Assembly (NCBI RefSeq): GCF_963668665.1
Contig: NZ_OY764901.1
Coordinates: 486,501-550,500, forward strand
Length of the DNA stretch: 64,000 nucleotides
Direction of reading: 5' to 3'
Source: an uncultured Anaeromusa sp.
Lineage (GTDB): Bacteria; Bacillota; Negativicutes; Anaeromusales; Anaeromusaceae
Shown piece by piece: positions 51,697-60,178 of the stretch (position 1 is the first letter of the stretch; the number at the start of each line of letters is the position of its first letter). Position numbers and translations under genes: made by a program. Below the pieces are notes generated by a model. That model saw nothing but the letters and a program-made list of their open reading frames with translations. It had not been told where the DNA came from and made no database searches.

Positions 51697-52101
51697 TTGA
51701 AGCTATGCAAGATAAGCCAAACCAGTTCCTATATTGTTTTTGGCCTGCTGACCACATTGGTCAATTTTATTGTTTACCTGTTTTTTACCAAGGTCATTCC
51801 CTTGGACTACAAAATCGCAGCCTCTCTGGCTTGGATTCTGGCAGTCCTTTTTGCCTTTGTCACCAATAAGTTCTACGTCTTTCAAAGCCGCAAAACCGAT
51901 ATCGCCCTTCTCTGCAGAGAGTTTTCCAGTTTTCTCTTTTTCCGAACCCTTTCGTATTTTGCTGATATTCTTTCGATGATTATCATGGTCGAAGCACTGC
52001 TCATCCCTGATGCCGCAGCAAAACTGGCCGCGAGCGTGATTGTAGCGATTCTCAACTATTTTGCCAGCAAGCACGTAGTCTTCCGTCTAGGGAACCGATA
52101 A
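51697..52101 (+). CDS. gtrA: GtrA family membrane protein
   Basis: 134 residues from the TTG at 51697, one base after the GtrB-like stop, with GGGAGAG upstream; the longer frame overlaps the upstream gene. Four membrane helices: SYIVFGLLTTLVNFIVYLFF, ASLAWILAVLFAFVTNKFYVF, a third around FFRTLSYFADILSMIIMVEALL, and AASVIVAILNYFASKHVVF. The NKFYVF and NYFASKHVVF phrases are GtrA hallmarks. It is the presumed flippase or partner moving the lipid-linked sugar across the membrane. Confidence 0.92.
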   Translation: MKLCKISQTSSYIVFGLLTTLVNFIVYLFFTKVIPLDYKIAASLAWILAVLFAFVTNKFYVFQSRKTDIALLCREFSSFLFFRTLSYFADILSMIIMVEALLIPDAAAKLAASVIVAILNYFASKHVVFRLGNR

Positions 52102-52112
52102 TTAGGGAGCAG

Positions 52113-52210
52113 GATTGAACAAGAGAATCGGAGAACCGGAGGGAACGCCGGAGGACACGGAGTACGATGTTTTTAACAGGAGTAAAGGGAGTAGATGGAG
52201 GGTATGTAGA
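52113..52210 (+). repeat. purine-rich dispersed repeat, full two-part copy
   Basis: GATTGAACAAGAGAATCGGA then TTTTTAACAGGAGTAAAGGG and GTAGATGGAGGGTATG. Immediately precedes copy C of the variable-stem element. Confidence 0.65.
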
Positions 52211-52215
52211 GGGTC

Positions 52216-52393
52216 GCGGCGGCAATGCTTGTAGTTGAGACTTTTATTGGAACAAGACGGTCCGCAGGACGAAAAAGCGAGCTAAGGCGGAGTACAGTTT
52301 CGCCTGTTTGAGCACAGCGAGTTAAGAAACTGCCGACTTAGCTCGCTTTTTCGAGGCGCGTGCAAATCTTGTCACAAATGCAAGCATGCCGCC
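52216..52393. repeat. variable-stem inverted-repeat element, copy C
   Basis: Terminal repeats GCGGCGGCAATGCTTGTA... and ...GCAAGCATGCCGCC. Long stem CGAAAAAGCGAGCTAAG (52270-52286) pairs perfectly with 52337-52353; inner stem CAGTTTC (52295-52301) with GAAACTG (52326-52332). Confidence 0.8.
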
Positions 52394-52482
52394 ATTTTTA
52401 TGTAAATTCATGTATTTCTTGATACATCTTGGTTTTCAACCATAAAAATTTTTACTATCTGACACAGAAAAAAGGAGTACTC

Positions 52483-53331
52483 ATGCGAAAACTCATTGTC
52501 AACGCCGATGATTTCGGCCGTCATGTTCTCATAAACGATGCTGTCATTCAAGGTCATGTAGAAGGCTGCATCACCAGCGCCACCTTGATGCCCAGCGCCG
52601 CCGCTTTTGACGACGCCGTAACCAAGGCAGCCGCTCATCCTTCGTTAGGAGTAGGGGTACATTTGACGCTCATCGGCGAGAAGCCCTTGCTGCCGCCGGA
52701 GCAAATCCCCAGCTTAGTCGATGAAAACGGCCAGCTTGCTGAAAAATACCCGCAGTTTATGGCTCGCTTTTTTAAAGGCGCCGTTTCTTTAAAAGAAGTA
52801 CGCGCCGAACTGGCCGCTCAAATTCAAAAAGTTGTCGACAGCGGCCTGCGCATCACCCATATTGACAGCCACCAGCATCTTCATGTGCTGCCTGGAATTA
52901 TCGACATCGCCTTAGAACTGGCCGCGGCCCACCAAATCAATGCGGTGCGCATTCCTTCCGTACCGCTCGGCTTTACCGGCGGCTACTCCTGTACGCCTGG
53001 ACAGTTCGTCGGCCGTTCCGGCCTTATCTTCCTAGCCGCTTTAGCCCGCCGCAAGGCGCGGCAGCGCGGGTTTCGGACGCCGGACCATTTCTTCGGCATT
53101 GTCGCCGGAGGCGGCCTGCGGGAAGAAAGCTTCTTAGAAATTTTGCGCAAGCTGCCTGCAGGTTCCACGGAAATCATGATTCATCCTGGCACGGATAATC
53201 AGGCTTTAGCCGCCGCCTGCGGCTGGGCGCACCAATTCGAAGAAGAGCTGCAAACCGCCCTAAGCAGCCAAGCGAAATCGCTGCTCAAAGAGCGCTCGAT
53301 CACCCTGGCTTCTTTCCGGGATATTCCGTGA
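52483..53331 (+). CDS. ChbG/HpnK (YdjC-like) carbohydrate deacetylase
   Basis: 282 residues from the ATG at 52483 after AAAGGAG. YdjC-fold motifs: MRKLIVNADDFGRHVLINDAVIQGHVEGCITSATLMPSAAAFDDAV (metal Asp pair in NADDFG), GVGVHLTLIGEKPLLPPEQIPSLVD (His), ITHIDSHQHLHVLPGI (His pair) and EIMIHPGTDN. The family removes N-acetyl groups from chito-oligosaccharides or, as HpnK, from hopanoid sugars. Following the GtrB-GtrA pair on the same strand, it may deacetylate the same lipid-linked sugar, though a repeat cluster of about 380 bp separates them. Confidence 0.92.
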   Translation: MRKLIVNADDFGRHVLINDAVIQGHVEGCITSATLMPSAAAFDDAVTKAAAHPSLGVGVHLTLIGEKPLLPPEQIPSLVDENGQLAEKYPQFMARFFKGAVSLKEVRAELAAQIQKVVDSGLRITHIDSHQHLHVLPGIIDIALELAAAHQINAVRIPSVPLGFTGGYSCTPGQFVGRSGLIFLAALARRKARQRGFRTPDHFFGIVAGGGLREESFLEILRKLPAGSTEIMIHPGTDNQALAAACGWAHQFEEELQTALSSQAKSLLKERSITLASFRDIP

Positions 53332-53345
53332 GAAAGAACGGAATG

Positions 53346-53382
53346 TTTAAACATGAGTAGAAGGAGTAAAGGGAGGGCTACG
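53346..53382 (+). repeat. purine-rich dispersed repeat, short copy
   Basis: TTTAAACATGAGTAGAAGGA then GTAAAGGGAGGGCTACG, 14 bases after the ChbG-like stop. Confidence 0.55.
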
Positions 53383-53388
53383 ATAATT

Positions 53389-53430
53389 TAAATAAACGAG
53401 GTTCGGATACATCCGAACCTCGTTTATTTA
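53389..53430. terminator. bidirectional terminator
   Basis: A perfect 20-bp palindrome, TAAATAAACGAGGTTCGGAT and complement, with A/T-rich ends, between convergent genes. Confidence 0.8.
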
Positions 53431-53452
53431 ATGATTTATATATTTTACCGTA

Positions 53453-53500
53453 ACCCTCAGTCGTACCCTCCGATTACTCCTTTTACTCCTGTTAAAAATT
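53453..53500 (-). repeat. purine-rich dispersed repeat, inverted copy
   Basis: Minus strand reads TTTTTAACAGGAGTAAAAGG then AGTAATCGGAGGGTACGAC. It mirrors the plus copy across the terminator. Confidence 0.6.
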
Positions 53501-53523
53501 CGGTATTTCCCTCGTGCTCTCGG

Positions 53524-55197
53524 CTATTCTTTCAGCTTGATCGTTTTCAAGCCGTAATAATTGCAGAGCAGGTCACGCGAGACGGAATTGTTCAAGTCCT
53601 CAAAGTACACATGGCGCAGTACGCGATTTTTGATGGAAATCGGCGCCACTTCGAGCTCTGTCGCTCCCTGAGCCGCCATTTCCCGCACATAGGCCATCCG
53701 CGCCCCGTCTTCCCGATGGATGGTCACATATTGATTCAAGGTTGCCGCCATCATGGGCAGCAGAACCAAGACCGCAAAGAGCGCCATGTATTTCCTGCGA
53801 GCCGTCTCCAAAAAGTATTGACGCACTTCGGGCACGGTGAATACGCCAGCTGTGGCAATCAGTAAAAACGTGACTGACCCAAAGGTAGCCCGCGCCGGAA
53901 AGCGGGGCGACGCCACCATGACAAAATGGTTAAACAGAGCCAGCGCCAACCAGGCCGCTACATGCCAGCAAGCCGGATGCACTGCCATAATCTCCCCCCA
54001 GCCGCTGCGTGCGCCTCTCAAATCCTTCTTGCGCAACGACAGCTTGGTAAAGGCATACCGATAGAGTTGCGTGATCGTAAGCAGATAGATCAGCATCTCT
54101 TCCAGACCGGACAAGGTATTAAAAAGCTGCACCTGCAACCGCGGCGTCGCGACGCCCAGCGGCACGGCCACCTTAGCTATCAGCAGCGGTCCCAGCCAAG
54201 TAGAAAAGAAATGACCGTTGCTATAGGAAAGCAGCAAAAAAGCAATTGCCGCCATAGTCATGACAGAGGAAAAAATAAAAGTTCCGTCCAGCTTTCGGTT
54301 TTCCGTTGCCGCAGCAGCGCCTTTCTCGTGGCAAGCCCGCAAAACCCGCCAGGCCAGCAGCAAAAACAACACTACCGGCAGCACATAGAGCAGCGCCTCC
54401 GCCCCGGCAGCGATAAGATTGGTAAAATGATAAAGCAGCTTTGTTTTCGAATCGTCAAAACGCACATAGTTTCCCGGCGCAGCAACCAGCATAACCATCC
54501 CCAGTACCGCGCCAAAACAGCCGGTCAGCATCCACGTTTGCAGCTGTTTCTTCTTGTAAAAATAGAAGGTGGCGCAAACACTGACAAAAGCCGTGGTAGC
54601 TGAAGTATTTTCAATACCCCAGCCTGCAAGCACGCCCAAAATCAGCATACTTAAAGACGCCCAAAAACCGCCTTGCCACAGTCCTCTGCCCAAGGCTTGA
54701 AAATGGTAGGGGAGAAAAAACGCAAGAATCAACACAGCCGTAAATAAATAGGTGCACGAGCCGGCCATCCAAATCGTCACTTCCGCAAAATGCGGCAGCC
54801 CCAGCCACGTAAAGGTAATCAGCAGCAATAAAACATGCGGCTGAAAGCGCCAGGTAATCTGGCGTTGCGAATGCCAGTACATCAGCACAATCAAGGCTAC
54901 ATACATAAAAGAGTTGAATAGGTTGAACCAAAACTTGCCTGCCAGCAAAAAACTGCTCAGCACCACATAGGCCGTCATGCGACCGCCGTGAGTCAAATAA
55001 TGGGCATACATGGATTGAAATACATCCGGCCAAACCGCCAGCTTGTCCATCGTTCCCCAAATCAAGGAATACCAATAATCATCGCGATGCAGCGGCATAA
55101 GAAAGTTCAGAGACAACATATACACAAAAAGCAAAGCCAGCATCCCCCACGACAAAAAATCACTGCGGCTATATGCTTTGTTTTCTTGCATTTCCAT
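53524..55197 (-). CDS. DUF6056 family polytopic membrane protein, probable GT-C glycosyltransferase
   Basis: About 557 residues from the ATG at 55197; AAGGAGGA lies some 14 bases upstream, so the exact start is uncertain. Ten or more membrane helices are visible. The first outside loop reads NFLMPLHRDDYWYSLIWGTMDKLAVWPDVFQSMYAHYLTHGGRMTAY; an acidic DD motif in the first loop is the catalytic mark of GT-C lipid-sugar transferases. The C-terminus (about 470-557) is a soluble region with TELEVAPISIKNRVLRHVYFEDL. Substrate unknown; it probably uses lipid-linked sugars such as those made by the GtrB-like enzyme. Confidence 0.8.
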   Translation of the reverse strand: MEMQENKAYSRSDFLSWGMLALLFVYMLSLNFLMPLHRDDYWYSLIWGTMDKLAVWPDVFQSMYAHYLTHGGRMTAYVVLSSFLLAGKFWFNLFNSFMYVALIVLMYWHSQRQITWRFQPHVLLLLITFTWLGLPHFAEVTIWMAGSCTYLFTAVLILAFFLPYHFQALGRGLWQGGFWASLSMLILGVLAGWGIENTSATTAFVSVCATFYFYKKKQLQTWMLTGCFGAVLGMVMLVAAPGNYVRFDDSKTKLLYHFTNLIAAGAEALLYVLPVVLFLLLAWRVLRACHEKGAAAATENRKLDGTFIFSSVMTMAAIAFLLLSYSNGHFFSTWLGPLLIAKVAVPLGVATPRLQVQLFNTLSGLEEMLIYLLTITQLYRYAFTKLSLRKKDLRGARSGWGEIMAVHPACWHVAAWLALALFNHFVMVASPRFPARATFGSVTFLLIATAGVFTVPEVRQYFLETARRKYMALFAVLVLLPMMAATLNQYVTIHREDGARMAYVREMAAQGATELEVAPISIKNRVLRHVYFEDLNNSVSRDLLCNYYGLKTIKLKE

Positions 55198-55395
55198 GGG
55201 TTTTTTAGTTCCTCCTTGTTCGTTACACATTGCGACTCAGGCGCTTCCTTAGTGTACCACAAAAATCAGCCCCTGCCATCTTTCTTACAATGCTCTTCAC
55301 GTCATAACACTTACTACCTCTTCGATTACAACGGATGTTAATTTACACTAACATCTTCGCTTTTGCTCTTTTAATATTTTTTTGTAACTTTCTTC

Positions 55396-55424
55396 TTGAC
55401 AAAGATTAGTCATTTTGCTAAGTT
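55396..55424 (+). promoter_or_regulatory. promoter of the T-box transcript
   Basis: Perfect TTGACA (55396-55401), 17-base spacer, TAAGTT (55419-55424). Confidence 0.55.
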
Positions 55425-55444
55425 ATAACCAAGATTTTAATATA

Positions 55445-55725
55445 CAAAATGCATTGAAAGGGAAAAAGCCTAGCGCCGCGTCACTTCAGAGAGCTGTTGG
55501 TTGGTGTGAAACAGCGTACCGCGCTATAGCGAAACTCACCCTTGAGCATTCACCCGAACGCAATCAGCAAGTAGGCGTGAACGGGCATCTCGCCGTTATC
55601 ACGAGAGAGGCATCGCCCAGATGGGCCGCGCCTGCAGAGTGGATATATTTCATATCAACAAGAGTGGTACCACGGAAGTGTATGCTTTCGTCTCTTGGCA
55701 GCAATGCCAGGGGACGATTTTTTTT
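55445..55725 (+). promoter_or_regulatory. T-box leader
   Basis: Stem I region with AGAGAGCTG, GGTGTGAAAC and CTCACCCTTGAGC; the T-box sequence AGAGTGGTACCACGG at 55661-55675 that pairs with the tRNA acceptor end; and a terminator, CGTCTCTTGGCA-GCAA-TGCCAGGGGACG (55689-55716), followed by eight T. Uncharged tRNA should favour read-through into the fusion gene. The specifier codon may be AGC (Ser), read from ATAGCGAAACTC, but GCG (Ala) or another triplet cannot be excluded by eye. Confidence 0.92.
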
Positions 55726-55766
55726 GTTTCCGCCCCCTGGAAAACAAAAGCAGAGGAGAGATTATT

Positions 55767-58298
55767 ATGAAAATTTCTTTTTCCACCTTGGGTTGTCCTG
55801 AATTCGGCTGGCGCGACATTTATTCTCTGGCCAAAGACTTTGGCTTTGACGGGATTGAGGTCCGCGGTCTGGGAGATAAGCGCTTCACCGGACCGGCCCA
55901 ACCTCTTTCTGAAGAACAATGGCCGCAGACCAAGAAAAAATTGGAAGAGCTGCGCCTTGAAATTTCTTGCCTTTCCTCCGGCTGCTGTCTGAAGTTTGCC
56001 GAAAAAGCCGAAGAAAACCACAAAGAGCTTGTACGTTACATTACGTTAGCCGGCAAACTGGGTACGCCTTATGTTCGTATTCTAGGCGATAATGAACCTC
56101 AACCAACGGGAGATGTTGACGACCAAGTTGTCCTCACCGCCCTGCGCCGTCTGATCCCCATTGCCGAAGCCAATCAGGTCACGCTTTTGGTCGAAACATC
56201 TGGTGTGTATGCCGATACCAAGCGTTTGGGCCAGTTGCTCAATCAAATCGCCAGTGACGCCATCGGCGCCTTGTGGGACATTCATCACCCCTACCGTTTT
56301 GCCGGAGAAACGCCGGAGCAAACCGTGCAAAATCTCGGCGCTTACATCAAATACGCTCATGTCAAAGATTCTGTCGTCATAGATGATGCCATTCAATATC
56401 GCATGCTGGGCGAAGGAGATCTGCCGATTGCACAAATTATGTCCGCCTTAAATTCCATCAAATACGCCGGTTACCTCTCCTTGGAGTGGGTCAAAGCCTG
56501 GGCGCCGGACTTGGCCAATGCCGGAGTTGTCTTCCCGCATTTCGCTCATTACATGAATCGCTTTATCGAAAAGAACACCTCTAAAGGCCGCTTATTTGAC
56601 AACAATGCCAAAACAGGCAAGTTCATCTGGGAAAAGGACAGCCTTATTGACCTAACCTTCCCCCAAGTCCTGGATCATGTAGTAGCCGAATTCCCTGACC
56701 AGTACGCTTTTCGCTATACCACGCATGATTACACACGCACGTATGCGGAATTTCGGGACGATGTAGACGCCTTTGCCCGTTCTTTAATTGCTTTGGGCGT
56801 AAAGCCAGGCGATCATGTCGCCATCTGGGCTACCAATGTGCCGCAATGGTTCATTACGTTCTGGGCTACCATCAAAATCGGCGCCGTTCTGGTTACGGTC
56901 AATACGGCCTATAAAATTCACGAAGCCGAATATTTGTTCCGTCAATCGGATACGCATACGCTGGTTATGATTGACGGCTACAAAGATTCTAACTACGTCG
57001 AAATCATGCAGGAGCTTTGTCCCGAGTTGGAGCGCACTAAACCAGGTGCGCCGCTGCACTCAGTCCGTCTGCCGTTCCTGCGCAACATCATCACCGTCGA
57101 CTCCAAACAGCCGGGCTGCCTGACCTGGGCCGAGGCGGTTGAACTGTCTGAAACCGTACCAGTCGAGGAAGTCTATCGCCGCGAACGCTCTTTGAACAAG
57201 CACGACGTCTGCAACATGCAGTACACTTCCGGCACTACGGGTTTCCCCAAAGGCGTCATGCTGAGCCACTATAATGTCGTCAACAACGGTAAAAACATTG
57301 GGGACTGCATGGATCTCTCCACCGCTGACCGCATGATGATTCAGGTGCCTATGTTCCACTGCTTCGGCATGGTCTTGGCAATGACGGCCGCCATGACCCA
57401 CGGCGCTACCATGTCGCCGCTCCCTTACTTTTCTCCCAAGCAGTCGCTGGAATGCATCAACCGCGAAAAAATCACCTGCTTCCATGGCGTTCCCACCATG
57501 TTCATCGCCATGCTGGAACATGCGGATTTCCCCAAGACCGATTTTTCTCACGTACGCACAGGCATCATGGCCGGCAGCCCCTGCCCCACCAAAGTCATGC
57601 AAGACGTGGTCAACAAGATGAACATGACGGAAATCACCATTGTTTTCGGCCAAACCGAATCCGCCCCCGGCTGTACCCAGAGCCGTGTAGACGATTCCAT
57701 TGAACTGCGCGTCTCCACCGTAGGCCGCGCCTTGCCGGGCGTAGAGTGCAAAATTGTGGACCCCGAAACCGGCGAAGATTTGCCGGACAATGTGTCCGGG
57801 GAATTTGTCGCCCGCGGTTATAACATCATGAAAGGTTACTACAAAATGCCAGAAGCTACTGCCGCCGCTATTGATAAGGACGGCTGGCTCCACACCGGCG
57901 ACCTGGCCAAGCGCGATGAAAAGGGTTACTTCAAAATCACAGGCCGCATCAAGGATATGGTGATTCGCGGCGGTGAAAACATCTATCCTAAAGAAATCGA
58001 AGACTTTATCTATACCCATGAAAAAGTCAAAGATGTACAAGTCATTGGCGTGCCGGACAAACAGTACGGCGAAGAAATCATGGCCTGCGTCATCTTAAAA
58101 GACGGCACAACGATGACTTCGGATGAACTCAAAGACTACATCCGCTCTCATATGGCCAAGCACAAAACACCTCGCTATATTGACTTTGTCCACGAGTTCC
58201 CCATGAACGCCGCCGGCAAGATCATGAAGTACAAAATGCGCGAGCAGGCCGTGGCCAAGCTGGGCCTTGCGGCAGACAGCAAAGTCGAGACAGCGTAA
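55767..58298 (+). CDS. fusion: TIM-barrel sugar-phosphate isomerase/epimerase-like domain plus acyl-CoA ligase
   Basis: 843 residues from the ATG at 55767 after GAGGAGAG; the frame is open earlier but inside the T-box. Residues 1-270 are an AP_endonuc_2/xylose-isomerase-like TIM barrel (MKISFSTLGCPEFGWRDIYSLAKDFGFDGIEVRG) with likely metal ligands in LLVETSG, ALWDIHH, YAHVKDS and LSLEWVK. From about 300 it is an adenylate-forming ligase: QYTSGTTGFPKGVMLSH (about 484-500), VFGQTES, GWLHTGDLAKRDEKGYFKITGRIKDMVIRGGENIYPKEIE (to about 742) and the catalytic Lys in NAAGKIMKYKMRE (about 814). The ligase half resembles FadD-like medium/long-chain or aromatic acyl-CoA synthetases. A single open frame with no stop between halves; control by a T-box is unusual for such an enzyme. 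Confidence 0.88.
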   Translation: MKISFSTLGCPEFGWRDIYSLAKDFGFDGIEVRGLGDKRFTGPAQPLSEEQWPQTKKKLEELRLEISCLSSGCCLKFAEKAEENHKELVRYITLAGKLGTPYVRILGDNEPQPTGDVDDQVVLTALRRLIPIAEANQVTLLVETSGVYADTKRLGQLLNQIASDAIGALWDIHHPYRFAGETPEQTVQNLGAYIKYAHVKDSVVIDDAIQYRMLGEGDLPIAQIMSALNSIKYAGYLSLEWVKAWAPDLANAGVVFPHFAHYMNRFIEKNTSKGRLFDNNAKTGKFIWEKDSLIDLTFPQVLDHVVAEFPDQYAFRYTTHDYTRTYAEFRDDVDAFARSLIALGVKPGDHVAIWATNVPQWFITFWATIKIGAVLVTVNTAYKIHEAEYLFRQSDTHTLVMIDGYKDSNYVEIMQELCPELERTKPGAPLHSVRLPFLRNIITVDSKQPGCLTWAEAVELSETVPVEEVYRRERSLNKHDVCNMQYTSGTTGFPKGVMLSHYNVVNNGKNIGDCMDLSTADRMMIQVPMFHCFGMVLAMTAAMTHGATMSPLPYFSPKQSLECINREKITCFHGVPTMFIAMLEHADFPKTDFSHVRTGIMAGSPCPTKVMQDVVNKMNMTEITIVFGQTESAPGCTQSRVDDSIELRVSTVGRALPGVECKIVDPETGEDLPDNVSGEFVARGYNIMKGYYKMPEATAAAIDKDGWLHTGDLAKRDEKGYFKITGRIKDMVIRGGENIYPKEIEDFIYTHEKVKDVQVIGVPDKQYGEEIMACVILKDGTTMTSDELKDYIRSHMAKHKTPRYIDFVHEFPMNAAGKIMKYKMREQAVAKLGLAADSKVETA

Positions 58299-58303
58299 CA
58301 AGA

Positions 58304-58356
58304 ATACGAAACGCAGAGGAACAGAGAAAAGCCAGAGGAAAACCAGAGAATGAGAA
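58304..58356 (+). repeat. CAGAGGAACAGAGAAAAGCC-type repeat
   Basis: Matches 42437-42489 almost base for base over CAGAGGAACAGAGAAAAGCC and AGAGGAAAAC. Confidence 0.5.
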
Positions 58357-58452
58357 TTTGAACAAGAGTAAAGGGCGTAGATGGAGGACTCGACGAGGTT
58401 GAATTGAACAAGGAAACCGAGGTCACGATAGGGCACGCAGGAGGATTACGAG
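58357..58452 (+). repeat. purine-rich dispersed repeat, two-part copy
   Basis: TTTGAACAAGAGTAAAGGGC and GTAGATGGAGGACTCGACGA, then TTGAACAAGGAAACCGAGGT. Confidence 0.6.
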
Positions 58453-58459
58453 GAGTAAA

Positions 58460-58493
58460 ATATCAAAAGAGGTAAGCTGCGCGGCTGCTGGTG
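58460..58493 (-). terminator. distal arm of the dcuC-like terminator, split by the IS
   Basis: CAAAAGAGGTAAGCTGCGC here is complementary, with one mismatch, to GCGTAGCTTACCTCTTTTG at 60219-60237 on the other side of the IS. Without the IS these would form an intrinsic terminator for the dcuC-like gene, with AT-rich TGATATTTT following on the minus strand. Confidence 0.6.
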
Positions 58494-58568
58494 TGCTCCC
58501 CGTCAATAGGACAATTAAAAACATAAAGATTTTCTTTACAGCTCATCCAGTTGGATGGGCTGTTTTCC

Positions 58569-59390
58569 CTATGCAGCCTTGTAATGTTCGTGGTATTCAC
58601 AAGGTGTCATAACACCCAGTTTTCGTTGTAACCGGTCAAAGTTGTAGTAGTGAATATAGCTACGGATTGCATGTATCAATTCGGTTCTGCTGGTGAATTT
58701 CCGGCCATAGTACATCTCGCGCTTTAGTATTCCCCAGAAGCCCTCCATGGGCCCATTGTCAATGCAGTGGGCTACGCGAGACATGCTTTGAGTCATTTCT
58801 TGTTTGACGAGTCTATTGCGAAAGCCGAGGCTCGTATACTGAAATCCGCGATCGCTGTGAAACAGTGGATGTGCGGTTGGTTCTGCTTTTATTGCTGTAT
58901 CGAACGTATCAAACGCCAGCCGGTTATCATTATGGTCGCGCACTACAAACGACACAATTCTGCGATCATAGAGATCCAATATGGCACTCAGATAAAGCTT
59001 GCGCATGACTGGACCTTCAAAATATTTAAACTCACTTACATCAGTCAACCATTTTTCATTAGGACAATCTGCATGGAACTTGCGGTTCAGAATATTGTCT
59101 GCTATATAAGCCGGATTCGATGCACGACGAGTGCAACAGTTATGCGGGTTCTTTATTGTAGACTGGATATGGAGTTTCCGAGTAATCCGCAGGATGCGTT
59201 TGTCGTTTACTTGTTCCTTGTATTTGCGACTTAGATCGTCTCGAATCCGGCGGTACCCTTTATCCGGATGCTGCGCATGGATTTCTATCACTTCTTTGGC
59301 TAGCCGTTCGTTTTCTTGTTCACGCAAGCTTTTACCATCATTGCGCCAATGGTAGTAGGCCGACCGGCTGACATGCAGGATTTTACACAA
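58569..59390 (-). CDS. IS3-type transposase OrfB (integrase domain)
   Basis: 273 residues from the first ATG, though the protein is normally made as an OrfAB fusion. HTH_21 region: HVSRSAYYHWRNDG, then KGYRRIRDDLSRKYKEQVNDKRILRI. The DDE integrase core includes WLTDVSEFKYFEGPVMRKLYLSAILDLYDRRIVSFVV (first Asp), LFHSDRGFQYTS (second Asp) and DNGPMEGFWGILKREMYY (Glu), so all three catalytic residues are present. The frame remains open upstream of the ATG up to an A7 tract at 59501-59507, where a -1 slip from OrfA would join both frames. It appears intact. Confidence 0.92.
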   Translation of the reverse strand: MCKILHVSRSAYYHWRNDGKSLREQENERLAKEVIEIHAQHPDKGYRRIRDDLSRKYKEQVNDKRILRITRKLHIQSTIKNPHNCCTRRASNPAYIADNILNRKFHADCPNEKWLTDVSEFKYFEGPVMRKLYLSAILDLYDRRIVSFVVRDHNDNRLAFDTFDTAIKAEPTAHPLFHSDRGFQYTSLGFRNRLVKQEMTQSMSRVAHCIDNGPMEGFWGILKREMYYGRKFTSRTELIHAIRSYIHYYNFDRLQRKLGVMTPCEYHEHYKAA

Positions 59391-59434
59391 TATCTCAACT
59401 GGGTAATGCTTTTGATTATCTTCAGCTAAAGCTT

Positions 59435-60178
59435 TTACCGCTTCGTATTCTCGTTCTTGCCGCGTAAAGCCAAGACATCCCTTCTTTCCAGTTCCTGCAG
59501 TTTTTTTAGCACATCAACCTCCATCTGCAGCCTCCAGTTCTTGTGTTTCAACTGGGCAACTTCAGCCTCTAGTTCTTCTTGCGGGGTACGGCCAGGCAAG
59601 GTTCCAACCCGATGCCCACGCCGATCTTCCAGACCCATTTTTCCCATTTCTAGATATTTTTTTGTCCATTGGTATACCTGTTGGTATGATACCTGGTATT
59701 TTAGGGCTGTTTCGCCATAATTCATATCATGAGCAAGACAGTATTCAACGATTTCTACACGATTAGTCTGCGTCGTTTTTCTAGCTTTCGACATGATTCG
59801 ACTTCCTCCTGACCGGAGCTTGAACTCCTCATGTCCATTATACTGCTTTAGCCAGCGACTCAATTGGCAATCTGAGTGAATCTGATATTTCTTGCAAATA
59901 TCTAATAGAGAATCGTTGCCTTGCAGATAATCAGTCACAGCTGCCAGTTTCAGTTTAGGCGGATATACTCGATTGTGTTTCTGTGGTTCTAAGCCGGATT
60001 TACCTTCTGACTGGTACTGAAAAATCCATCTTCTTACTATTTTCCCGTCAACTTCTAGGGCTTTTGCTATGTCAGCTATGCTTATGCTTTCTGCCAAATA
60101 CTTCTTGCAAGCCTCTACCTTCAAAGTGGTCGATACCTTTTCTTTTTGTGGCATAAAATTACCCCCTAGATAGGACAA
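59435..60178 (-). CDS. IS3-type transposase OrfA (double helix-turn-helix)
   Basis: 247 residues. Two winged-helix-like HTH segments: VEACKKYLAESISIADIAKALEVDGKIVRRWIFQYQSEGKSGL and VEIVEYCLAHDMNYGETALKYQVSYQQVYQWTKKYLEMGKMGLEDRRG. A C-terminal leucine-zipper helix (EELEAEVAQLKHKNWRLQMEVDVLKKLQELERR) allows multimerisation. The A7 tract in its VLKKLQ codons is the likely programmed frameshift site producing OrfAB. It binds the inverted repeats and regulates transposition. Confidence 0.92.
   Translation of the reverse strand: MSYLGGNFMPQKEKVSTTLKVEACKKYLAESISIADIAKALEVDGKIVRRWIFQYQSEGKSGLEPQKHNRVYPPKLKLAAVTDYLQGNDSLLDICKKYQIHSDCQLSRWLKQYNGHEEFKLRSGGSRIMSKARKTTQTNRVEIVEYCLAHDMNYGETALKYQVSYQQVYQWTKKYLEMGKMGLEDRRGHRVGTLPGRTPQEELEAEVAQLKHKNWRLQMEVDVLKKLQELERRDVLALRGKNENTKR

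Noticed and set aside
57060..58040. 326-codon minus-strand frame inside the acyl-CoA ligase
   Set aside because: Antisense shadow of a strongly supported ligase domain; no family features.
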